Shown: positions 1-5,434, numbered from the stretch's first letter. The stretch is DNA of 5,866 nt from Nitrosopumilus sp. UBA526 (GCA_002506665.1 DAXZ01000003.1:8655-14520); one strand, 5' to 3'. Program-made: numbers and translations. Notes: a model not told the origin generated them from the letters alone.

Positions 1-776
1 TATCTTTCCACTGGCAGGTCTAGTCTGTTTCCCCATTCACCCCAAGACCCGAGGTATACCCGGACATTTTTGAATCCTAGTTTCTTTAAAACCAAGAACG
101 TATTGGCGGCCCGATATGCCCCTTGGCAATAAGTAATGATCTCAGAGTCTTTTGGGATGTCATATATCTGAGATAACTCGTCATCATTTTTCAAAGTGCC
201 ATCTTTGGTAATATTCTCGTTCCAGTCAATGTGAATAGAGTTTGGAATATGACCAGACTGTGCAGCTCTGATCATACTTCCGTCATATTCCGCTCTAGAG
301 CGTGCATCAATAATTTTCAGCCTGGATAAATTATCTAGAACATATTCAAATCCAGAGATAATCTCAGAGTTTATCTGCCCTGAGAACTTGGATGGTTTGA
401 AACCGTTTGGTTTTGTTTCTAGTGCAAGGTTCTCTTTGTTCCATTTCGTAATTCCACCATCCAACATCCAGACATTTTGATGTGACAGATACATCAGCAT
501 CCAGACTCCTCTTGCGGCAAGCATGCCAGAGACCGAGTCATAGAACACAACCTTGCTTTTTGCAGTTACCCCAAGAGATGACATGAGGGTTCTGGCCTGG
601 CAGTCAAAGTGTTCAATTCCATCCCTTGTTGTATCAATCCAATGAAATGCAAATAAATCAAGATGTACCGCACCTGGAATATGGCCTTGAGAATATTCCT
701 TGAAAGAGCGGGTGTCAGCTAGTATGATATCAGAGTCATGTAATATGGAATCAAGCTTGGTTGTAGATATCAACAT
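1..776 (-). CDS. Two-domain rhodanese-type sulfurtransferase (thiosulfate or 3-mercaptopyruvate type), truncated at window edge
   Basis: Reading leftwards from the ATG at 776-774, 258 codons are open to the edge. The family moves sulfane sulfur from thiosulfate or 3-mercaptopyruvate to cyanide or thiol acceptors via a cysteine persulfide, normally in the cytoplasm. Two rhodanese repeats are visible. The first starts with DTRSFKEY (21-28) and GHIPGA (31-36). The second has DARSRAEY (157-164) and GHIP (175-178). The catalytic loop is CQGAYRA (217-223, Cys217). The equivalent loop of the first repeat, FYDSVSG, has Asp80 instead of Cys, so that repeat should be catalytically silent, as is normal for tandem rhodaneses. 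The loop matches neither the classic CRKGVT nor the CG[ST]GVT type, so the donor cannot be named. No signal peptide is seen. The last two bases in the window (TA on this strand) start either a stop or a Tyr codon, so the protein is complete or nearly so. The start is supported by a TATA-like box about 30 bases upstream. Confidence 0.92.
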   Translation of the reverse strand, partial: MLISTTKLDSILHDSDIILADTRSFKEYSQGHIPGAVHLDLFAFHWIDTTRDGIEHFDCQARTLMSSLGVTAKSKVVFYDSVSGMLAARGVWMLMYLSHQNVWMLDGGITKWNKENLALETKPNGFKPSKFSGQINSEIISGFEYVLDNLSRLKIIDARSRAEYDGSMIRAAQSGHIPNSIHIDWNENITKDGTLKNDDELSQIYDIPKDSEIITYCQGAYRAANTFLVLKKLGFKNVRVYLGSWGEWGNRLDLPVER

Positions 777-800
777 GATTTAGATGAGAGTACCAACCCT

Positions 801-811
801 AAATTTATTTT
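801..811 (-). promoter_or_regulatory. TATA-like box of the rhodanese gene (near-leaderless promoter)
   Basis: On the minus strand this reads AAAATAAATTT. Its centre lies about 30 bases before the ATG at 776. With the usual archaeal spacing of about 26 bases, transcription would begin within a few bases of the start codon. No Shine-Dalgarno sequence precedes the ATG, which agrees with a leaderless or nearly leaderless mRNA. Assigned by eye only. Confidence 0.45.
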
Positions 812-818
812 GGATTTT

Positions 819-838
819 AAAGAAAAAGAAGAAAAAGG
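819..838 (-). terminator. T-rich terminator after amt
   Basis: On the minus strand, starting 16 bases past the amt stop, there is a pyrimidine tract with two runs of five T and a further run of three. Archaeal RNA polymerase terminates at oligo-T tracts without needing a hairpin, and no hairpin is seen here. It lies just upstream of the rhodanese TATA-like box, so the two minus-strand genes are probably separate transcription units, though some read-through is possible. Confidence 0.5.
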
Positions 839-854
839 TGTTGGGGGATTGTTT

Positions 855-2417
855 CTATTCGTTAACGTATGCTCTTTCGCCATGCTGTGCCAAATCAATG
901 CCGATCTCCTCTTCTTTAGGAGTGACTCTGATTCCGCCAGGCCATACAACGTCCATTACTTTGAGGATTACAATCGTAACACCAAAGGCATAGCCTACTG
1001 ATATTCCAGCACCGATGATGCTGATTGCTTGCTGTTCCATTCCCTCTGGAGTACCAGTCCATGCTCCGATACCGTCTCCGGTATCCCAAACATGTGGACT
1101 AGCTAGTGTACCAGTTAGGATTGCACCTGTAAGACCGCCTATTCCATGTACTCCCCATACATCTAGTGCGTCGTCCCACTTTCGTGCACTCTTGAATGCA
1201 ATTGCTGCATAACAGAGTGTACCAGCAGCAATACCGATTATAATCGCAGCCATTGGACCTACCCAACCAGAGGCGGGTGTGATTGCTACCAATCCTGCTA
1301 CTGCTCCTGATGCGGCTCCTACGATACTTGGTTTTCCTGTATGTGCCCAAGACATGAGCACCCAAGTGATTACAGCCATACCAGTTGCGGTATTTGTAAC
1401 AGTCCATGCGCTGACGGTAATGCCGTCTACCATAACTTCACTTCCTGCGTTGAAACCAAACCATCCAAACCAGAGTATTCCTGCGCCGAGGACTACTAGC
1501 GGGATGTTGTGTGGTTCCATTGGCACTTTGCCATATCCAAGTCTTCTACCAAGGACTAGGGCTCCTGCCAACGCAGCGAATCCTGAAGATATGTGTACTA
1601 CAGTACCACCTGCAAAGTCAAGTGCATACGATGGTGATAGGTTCGGATCGAGGTCAATTGAACCTCCTCCGATGTAGCCTCCTCCCCAGACCCAGTGTGC
1701 TATTGGGTCATAGACGAAGGTTCCCCACAAGAGTACGAATACGATCAATGCGCTGAATTTGATTCTGTCAATCAGACCACCAATAATTAAAACTGGTGTG
1801 ATGATTGCGAAGGTGGCTTGGAACATTGCAAAGAGTTGATGAGGCACTGTGCCCGGCCAACCTTGACTGCAATAGTCACCATCCACCAATGCATTCATCT
1901 GGTAAGCTGCAGACCATGTATCAGCACACGGACCTACCTCGCCAAGAGGTGCCCATGCTGAGACTTGATTAAAGCCAACATAGTCTAGATTACCCATGAA
2001 CAAGTTTGCGTCAGAATCAACTGCGCCAAATGCTAGTGAGTATCCCCATAGAACCCATTGTACAGACATTAGACCCATTACAATCAGGGTCATGCCAAGT
2101 ACATTGACGACATTCTTTGATCTGGCTAATCCGCCATAAAAGAAGCCGACTCCGGGAGACATGAAGAGTACCAATGATGTTGCTGTTAGCATCCATGCTG
2201 TGTCACCTGTATCTATTTTACAGGGTAGCATGGCGCCGTCGCCGTCATCGTACCAACATTCGTTAGGGTTGCCAGTGTAAATTCCACTGGTTCCTTCAAC
2301 GTATCCGCCCATACCATCTTCAACACTTTGTGCATATGCCTGAGACAATGCACTAGTTGCTGTGATAGATACTGCGGCTACAAGTAATAGAGCATACTTG
2401 TAGTTCCTAGAATTCAT
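855..2417 (-). CDS. amt: Ammonium transporter, Amt/MEP/Rh family
   Basis: A 520-residue membrane protein that conducts ammonium into the cell; in an ammonia oxidiser this serves assimilation and possibly substrate scavenging. Residues 9-26 are hydrophobic and followed by AYAQ, a signal peptide probably cut after Ala29, as in other Amts with an outside N-terminus and 11 helices. By eye alignment to E. coli AmtB, the pore set is intact: Phe203 and Phe322 (Phe gate, F107/F215), Trp243 (W148), Asp267 (D160), Ser326 (S219) and the twin histidines His275 (in GGTVVH) and His424 (in WGVHG). The tail HGERAY (511-516) is the conserved C-terminal regulatory region. At 520 residues it is longer than the usual 400-430. 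The excess is an outside N-terminal segment (about 30-70) and a long loop between helices 3 and 4 (about 131-192), each holding a cysteine pair (54/66; 164/183). Transcribed from its own TATA-like box, divergent to the winged-helix gene. No GlnK/PII gene is adjacent in the window. Confidence 0.97.
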   Translation of the reverse strand: MNSRNYKYALLLVAAVSITATSALSQAYAQSVEDGMGGYVEGTSGIYTGNPNECWYDDGDGAMLPCKIDTGDTAWMLTATSLVLFMSPGVGFFYGGLARSKNVVNVLGMTLIVMGLMSVQWVLWGYSLAFGAVDSDANLFMGNLDYVGFNQVSAWAPLGEVGPCADTWSAAYQMNALVDGDYCSQGWPGTVPHQLFAMFQATFAIITPVLIIGGLIDRIKFSALIVFVLLWGTFVYDPIAHWVWGGGYIGGGSIDLDPNLSPSYALDFAGGTVVHISSGFAALAGALVLGRRLGYGKVPMEPHNIPLVVLGAGILWFGWFGFNAGSEVMVDGITVSAWTVTNTATGMAVITWVLMSWAHTGKPSIVGAASGAVAGLVAITPASGWVGPMAAIIIGIAAGTLCYAAIAFKSARKWDDALDVWGVHGIGGLTGAILTGTLASPHVWDTGDGIGAWTGTPEGMEQQAISIIGAGISVGYAFGVTIVILKVMDVVWPGGIRVTPKEEEIGIDLAQHGERAYVNE

Positions 2418-2434
2418 TAAATTAATCGAAATTG

Positions 2435-2447
2435 AAAATTATTTAAG
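2435..2447 (-). promoter_or_regulatory. TATA-like box of amt (leaderless)
   Basis: On the minus strand this reads CTTAAATAATTTT. Its centre is about 25 bases before the A of the amt ATG (2417), so transcription should begin at or next to the start codon. No Shine-Dalgarno precedes the ATG. The box is close to a palindrome, and read on the plus strand it is also AT-rich enough to act as a weak TATA box for a transcript starting near 2464-2467. Confidence 0.55.
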
Positions 2448-2477
2448 CGTTGGAAATTGAAAAATGTGTAAAAAAGT

Positions 2478-2490
2478 AAATTATTATATT
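2478..2490 (+). promoter_or_regulatory. TATA-like box of the winged-helix gene
   Basis: AAATTATTATATT on the plus strand. Transcription would start near 2510, giving a leader of about 35 bases that carries the Shine-Dalgarno sequence at 2536-2540 before the ATG at 2545. It lies inside the longest possible reading frame, which is one reason the shorter start is preferred for that gene. Confidence 0.4.
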
Positions 2491-2535
2491 CAAGTATATT
2501 CAGATAATAACATAGAAGATGAATATTATGATAAT

Positions 2536-2540
2536 GGTGA
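2536..2540 (+). promoter_or_regulatory. Shine-Dalgarno sequence that decides the start of the winged-helix gene
   Basis: GGTGA, matching the anti-Shine-Dalgarno core at the end of archaeal 16S rRNA, sits four bases before the ATG at 2545. The alternative in-frame ATG at 2464 has no such motif. This site is therefore the main evidence for the 2545 start. Confidence 0.55.
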
Positions 2541-2544
2541 GCAG

Positions 2545-3219
2545 ATGAGGGGCAAATCAGGTACAAAACTAGCAATCTTTGATACATTTAAGACAAAAGG
2601 CAGTGATCTTACAGGAGAGGCAAATAGACAGAGGGCAATTATTGCCATACTGGGAAGCAATGCAAATCCCGCAGAAAAGACAAGGACTGGGATCTCCCAA
2701 AAAATTGCAAAGAGACATGATATTGCTTGGAAAAATATCTATTCTGGAATATTTCGGGATCTTGATGAGATCCTGCTTCCAATGGGAATAGCCGAGGAGA
2801 ACGGTAGACTTCCTCTAAAACGTGGCCCAAAGGCCCTCCAAGAGATAGGCATTCCCTACTATCATCTGACAAAGAAGGGAATGCTAGTAGCACTTGCAAT
2901 CAGCGAGTGTAAAAATAGAGAGGAACTCATGACAGAGTTCTTTGCTCAGGCCGATGCAGACGAGAAGGAGTTTGAGAAAGTTCTCTTTGGTCTTGTAGAC
3001 AAAAGTCCCGTCTTTACATACTCGATATTCCAGAGATACGTCAAGGCTTTCTGTGAGGACAAGATAGAGGAGTTGCTTCCCTTTGACCTCTCAAAACTGC
3101 ACGATATCGCCGACGAGTCATTGGTGATTCAAAAGGAGATTCTCATGACCTTTGCAGAACTCTCAGAACAGGAGAGAGCAGAAACCATCGCGTTTTTGGA
3201 CAAGATTGCATCAGACTGA
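2545..3219 (+). CDS. Probable winged-helix DNA-binding protein (archaeal, uncharacterised)
   Basis: I do not recognise a named family. From the ATG at 2545 the product is 224 residues; an in-frame ATG at 2464 would give 251. The shorter form is preferred because it has a GGTGA motif four bases upstream and because the extra 27 residues are encoded by very AT-rich, Tyr/Asn-rich sequence that looks like a promoter. In the short form, residues about 30-120 look like a winged helix: a helix with RAIIAIL, a candidate recognition segment around TGISQKIAKRH and IYSGIFRDLDEIL, a basic stretch PLKRGPKA, then YYHLTKKGM, which resembles the LT-x-x-G end of the wing seen in PadR/MarR-like proteins. The C-terminal half is acidic and helical, probably for dimerisation or partner binding. 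No membrane segment. The gene is divergent from amt and ends 39 bases before atpC, so a role in controlling either is plausible but inferred from position alone. Confidence 0.8.
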   Translation: MRGKSGTKLAIFDTFKTKGSDLTGEANRQRAIIAILGSNANPAEKTRTGISQKIAKRHDIAWKNIYSGIFRDLDEILLPMGIAEENGRLPLKRGPKALQEIGIPYYHLTKKGMLVALAISECKNREELMTEFFAQADADEKEFEKVLFGLVDKSPVFTYSIFQRYVKAFCEDKIEELLPFDLSKLHDIADESLVIQKEILMTFAELSEQERAETIAFLDKIASD

Positions 3220-3244
3220 CAAACATTAAAATCAGTTGCCTAAA

Positions 3245-3249
3245 GGAGA
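3245..3249 (+). promoter_or_regulatory. Shine-Dalgarno-like GGAGA before atpC
   Basis: GGAGA lies about ten bases before the ATG at 3259. A weak TATA-like ATTAAAAT at about 3225-3232 would place a transcription start near 3255. The gene could therefore be read either from the upstream winged-helix transcript using this site or from its own near-leaderless promoter. The sequence does not settle which. Confidence 0.4.
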
Positions 3250-3258
3250 TTAATCTAG

Positions 3259-4290
3259 ATGGGTGGCTCTAAGAATGTCTATGCTTCAGTAAAAGCATAC
3301 AGCAAACGGGGCAAGTTACTTGCAAGGTCTGATTTTCAAACGCTTGCCGAATCAAGAGACCTCGAAGAACTGATGACTAGAATCAAAAATACCGTATATG
3401 GAGAGGCAGTAGCAGATATACAAAAACCATACTCATCACAGAACATCGAGTCGGCCCTTAGAAGCAGGTTGGCAGATATCCATTATTCCATTGCAAAGAC
3501 GTCAGGTAATTCTAGCGTCTTGGATGCATACTATATGAAGTTCATCGTATCAAATCTAAAGTTAATACTAAAAGGCAAGATTCTAGGAAAGCCACAAGAA
3601 GAGATCGAGTCTCATCTAAACCTTCACGCCGAAGAGCTGATCAGACAGAGGGACATAGTCATCAAGGCACTAGTTGCAAAGGACTTTGAGGAGGCGGTAG
3701 CGAGTTTGAGCTCGGCACAGTTTGCCGACGAGATAACAAAGGCCGCAGCACTATACAACGAAAAGAAGAACCTTCAGATCTTTGATACATATTTTGACAA
3801 GATTTTGTTCCAGCATCTAGCCGGCGCGATGAAGAACTATGACAAAGAGGCGACAAAACTAGTCTCGATGGATATTGACTTTTACAATATTCTAAGTATA
3901 ATCAGAGCAAAGTTCTGGGGACTCGGAGAAGAGCAGATTCAGGATTTGGTCATCAGTACTAGTCCCCCTGCAAGAGAACTGCTTGGAAGAATGATGGCAG
4001 CAGCTACGGTAAGGGATGCATTTGGTGAGCTGTCAGGTACAAAATACAAGGATCTGGTTCCCCAAGTTGAAGGTGAGATAGATGCAATTGCAGAGTTTGA
4101 GAGGAACTTTGAGCTTGCAATATACAGCTCGTCTCTTAGATCATTTACAAAGATGTTTAGCTTTGCAACAATTATCGGAATTACAAAGTTGACTGCCTTT
4201 GAGGTCAGAAATCTGTCAGCCGTTGCTTTTGCTGTTGAGCAAGAGATACCTACTGAGACTACAATGTCAAGGCTGATCTTAGAAGAATGA
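3259..4290 (+). CDS. atpC: A-type (archaeal/V-type) ATP synthase subunit C
   Basis: A 343-residue protein of the AC39 / vacuolar subunit d family. In the A1AO ATP synthase, subunit C is a funnel-like socket that sits on the membrane rotor ring and receives the central stalk, coupling ion flow to ATP synthesis at the cytoplasmic face. Family signs: the N-terminal VYASVKAYSKRGKLL (7-21) with a short-helix DLEEL (residues 34-38) and NTVYGE (44-49); all-helical acidic/basic composition without membrane segments; internal repeats around helix pairs with LKLILKGK (99-106) and FYNILSIIRAKFWGL (207-221); and the C-terminal KLTAFEVRNL (310-319), matching the K-x-x-E-x-R-N-L signature. Length agrees with the family (about 330-390). 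Subunits E, F, A, B and D, which often flank atpC in archaea, are not in this window. The stop overlaps the next start (ATGA at 4287-4290). Confidence 0.92.
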   Translation: MGGSKNVYASVKAYSKRGKLLARSDFQTLAESRDLEELMTRIKNTVYGEAVADIQKPYSSQNIESALRSRLADIHYSIAKTSGNSSVLDAYYMKFIVSNLKLILKGKILGKPQEEIESHLNLHAEELIRQRDIVIKALVAKDFEEAVASLSSAQFADEITKAAALYNEKKNLQIFDTYFDKILFQHLAGAMKNYDKEATKLVSMDIDFYNILSIIRAKFWGLGEEQIQDLVISTSPPARELLGRMMAAATVRDAFGELSGTKYKDLVPQVEGEIDAIAEFERNFELAIYSSSLRSFTKMFSFATIIGITKLTAFEVRNLSAVAFAVEQEIPTETTMSRLILEE

Positions 4291-4514
4291 CATCAAAGTT
4301 TTCAGGAATATCATCTGAACTCCTAGTCAGATTTATCTGGGTCAGTTCGTTTCTGGCCATGATCTTTGCCCTGCCCCCCCTGGCTGTATTTCTAGGAATC
4401 TATTATCTTACCGGGGAGCTTCTCATCGGGGCAGTCTTGGGCTTTGGACTGCATTTTGTCATACTGGCCTTTTCTGGAAGAATCTCAAAGGTTATCACCA
4501 AACTTGTGAGCTAG
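4287..4514 (+). CDS. Small two-helix membrane protein, translationally coupled to atpC
   Basis: A 75-residue protein that I do not recognise. Two hydrophobic stretches are clear: residues about 14-40 (containing the pair Pro30-Pro31) and about 45-63, joined by a very short turn with Thr42-Gly43-Glu44. This predicts a helical hairpin, followed by a short basic tail (GRISKVITK) that would lie in the cytoplasm by the positive-inside rule. Its ATG overlaps the stop codon of atpC in an ATGA, the usual sign of coupled translation, so its amounts probably follow those of subunit C. The context suggests an accessory or assembly factor of the ATP synthase membrane part, comparable in size to bacterial AtpI-like helpers, but no homology to them is seen. 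A run of seven C at 4374-4380 lies inside the gene; the frame is intact as given. Confidence 0.75.
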   Translation: MTSKFSGISSELLVRFIWVSSFLAMIFALPPLAVFLGIYYLTGELLIGAVLGFGLHFVILAFSGRISKVITKLVS

Positions 4515-4523
4515 ATAATATAA
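4515..4523 (+). promoter_or_regulatory. TATA-like box of the Cas4-like gene (leaderless)
   Basis: ATAATATAA, beginning directly after the stop codon of the preceding 75-aa gene. Its centre is 26-27 bases before the ATG at 4546, exactly the spacing that gives a leaderless archaeal transcript. No convincing Shine-Dalgarno is present. The Cas4-like gene is therefore probably transcribed on its own as well as by any read-through from atpC. Confidence 0.55.
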
Positions 4524-4545
4524 GGCAAATAGCGAGAGAATAACC

Positions 4546-5196
4546 ATGATGGGAGACAGAGATTTTCAGAGCGTTGTGCAAGATGCAATAAGTTCCATCA
4601 GAAAAGAGATTGAGATTGATATAGACCCGGCAGACCTTCAGACCGTTCATCTTCACGAGGTCGTGCAGTGTCTGAGACGCTCATACTATGACAGGATTGA
4701 CCCACAGGAAAAAGAGAGGAGGGGGTTTAGCAGTCTTCTTGCAGGACTGCTCAAGAAACTGCAACAGGGGGGCGAGCCAAAAGAGTTTGTCATCGAGGAC
4801 ATCAAACTCCATGGCCAGGCAGACATGATAGTTGATGATTCTGTTTTAGTGTTTAGAGGTACCACTGAAGAGTTGGAGAGTCCACGCGCAGATGATGTTC
4901 TATATCTCAATGCATGTCTGTGGATTTATGACAAGACAGACGGAGTTGTTGTTTACATTACATGTGACAAGAGAGAGATAATGTTTTCAATATCACGTAA
5001 CAAAAAGATGTTCGAGGAGATCATCAGAAGGGTAAGGGTTCTAAATGATCTTCTCAAGGAACAAAAGACCCCCATCCTAGAGCCGTCTGTCGAGTGCTCA
5101 GAATGTCAGTACTATGAGAGATGTTTCATGAAGAGAAAGAACGCCAAACAGCTTGAACTAGCAGATATGCTAGGACTGGGCAAAAAGAAAGACTAG
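4546..5196 (+). CDS. Cas4-like / RecB-family PD-(D/E)XK protein with four Fe-S-type cysteines, active site apparently altered
   Basis: A 216-residue protein with the layout of Cas4 and related RecB-type nucleases, which are Fe-S DNA exonucleases of CRISPR adaptation or DNA repair. An early cysteine lies in EVVQCLRRSYYDR (Cys42); the C-terminal cluster is C-x2-C-x5-C (Cys184, 187, 193), so the four ligands of a 4Fe-4S cluster are all present. The nuclease core shows GQADMIV (90-96), with Asp93 matching the metal-binding Asp of the family's G-x-x-D motif. The next strand, where (D/E)-x-K is expected, reads VLVFRG (100-105), so the acidic residue and Lys appear replaced by Val102 and Arg104. The later Q-x3-Y motif region reads YLNACLW (120-126). 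By eye this is a nuclease fold that may have lost catalysis, perhaps keeping DNA binding. The start at 4546 is chosen from the TATA spacing; Met2 is possible. No cas1, cas2 or CRISPR array is nearby, so a CRISPR role is not supported. Confidence 0.82.
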   Translation: MMGDRDFQSVVQDAISSIRKEIEIDIDPADLQTVHLHEVVQCLRRSYYDRIDPQEKERRGFSSLLAGLLKKLQQGGEPKEFVIEDIKLHGQADMIVDDSVLVFRGTTEELESPRADDVLYLNACLWIYDKTDGVVVYITCDKREIMFSISRNKKMFEEIIRRVRVLNDLLKEQKTPILEPSVECSECQYYERCFMKRKNAKQLELADMLGLGKKKD

Positions 5197-5198
5197 TG

Positions 5199-5215
5199 AA
5201 AAATTAGAAAAATGT
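5199..5215 (-). terminator. T-rich terminator after the 36-aa gene
   Basis: On the minus strand, about 20 bases past the stop of the 36-residue gene, there are two runs of five T separated by CTAA. This is a plausible archaeal oligo-T terminator. The opposite strand has only a weak T-rich stretch (TTTTGTTT at 5229-5236) after the Cas4-like gene. The two genes converge with only 38 bases between their stops. Confidence 0.4.
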
Positions 5216-5234
5216 TGTAAGGAAATAATTTTGT

Positions 5235-5345
5235 TTAATCCAGTGGTTCTGGATGTCCTTTACCACGAAGAGCGAAACACACTACTGCTAGTGCAATTGC
5301 AACTCCTGCTGCCGCGCCAAATGCGGCCATGCCTGCTTCTGCCAT
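5235..5345 (-). CDS. 36-residue single-helix membrane peptide (hypothetical small protein)
   Basis: The ATG at 5345-5343 opens a 36-codon frame ending in TAA at 5237-5235. The product is a short outside-type N-terminus (MAEAGMAAFG), one Ala/Val-rich transmembrane helix at about 7-26 including Cys23, then a basic turn RGKGH (27-31) and PEPLD end. The charge pattern predicts the C-terminus in the cytoplasm. Reality is supported by a TTATAAAA box 26-28 bases before the ATG, giving a leaderless mRNA, by a T-rich stretch after the stop, and by a composition much less AT-rich than the surrounding spacer. I know no family for it. Small single-helix peptides of this kind occur as accessory subunits of respiratory or ATP synthase complexes, but nothing in the sequence proves that role here. 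Confidence 0.72.
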   Translation of the reverse strand: MAEAGMAAFGAAAGVAIALAVVCFALRGKGHPEPLD

Positions 5346-5369
5346 TTGATAAAAAATAATGAAACGATC

Positions 5370-5377
5370 TTTTATAA
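5370..5377 (-). promoter_or_regulatory. TATA box of the 36-aa membrane peptide gene
   Basis: On the minus strand this reads TTATAAAA, the best TATA match in the window. Its centre lies about 28 bases before the ATG at 5345, which predicts a transcription start one or two bases before or at the start codon. No Shine-Dalgarno is present. Confidence 0.6.
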
Positions 5378-5398
5378 CTTTGCCAATATTTTATCTTT

Positions 5399-5434
5399 AA
5401 AAACAAACTATCATAATTTTAAGATTTTATGATA
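5399..5434 (-). terminator. Hairpin plus T tract directly after the LEA14-like gene
   Basis: An exact 8-bp inverted repeat, TATCATAA (5409-5416) and TTATGATA (5427-5434), with a 10-base AT-rich loop, begins on the base right after the TAG of the LEA14-like gene. On the minus strand it is followed by GTTTGTTTTT. The order stop, hairpin, T tract resembles an intrinsic terminator. The stem has only one G-C pair and is weak, so the T tract may do most of the work. An operator role for the downstream small gene is possible, since it lies about 30 bases upstream of that gene's TATA box. Confidence 0.5.

Noticed and set aside
784..1001. Two plus-strand frames of 69 and 63 residues crossing the amt end
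   Set aside because: They start in the amt/rhodanese spacer, read through its T-rich terminator (as Lys codons) and into the antisense of amt; they have no domain or start signals.
1099..1407. 102-residue minus-strand frame inside amt
   Set aside because: It lies within the amt coding sequence in another frame and has an implausible Cys/Arg/Trp-rich composition.
1515..1520. Loss of the second Phe-gate residue in Amt (Met300 before PHN)
   Set aside because: Recounting against the conserved Asp/His spacing of AmtB shows that F215 corresponds to Phe322 in WFGFNAGS, not to the residue at 300, so the gate is intact.
1279..1677. 132-residue open frame on the plus strand opposite amt
   Set aside because: It is the antisense shadow of a strongly supported Amt gene, has no promoter or ribosome site, and its Pro/Ala/Thr-rich composition comes from the Gly/Ala/Val-rich helices on the other strand.
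3662..4910. Minus-strand frames of 64 and 74 residues opposite atpC and the Cas4-like gene
   Set aside because: Both are antisense shadows rich in Ser/Pro/Leu without start signals, overlapping genes with clear family matches or coding character.
4546..5196. CRISPR-Cas locus suggested by a Cas4-like gene
   Set aside because: No direct repeats with spacers and no cas1, cas2 or effector gene are present, and the apparent catalytic residues are altered. Cas4-like solo genes occur outside CRISPR systems.
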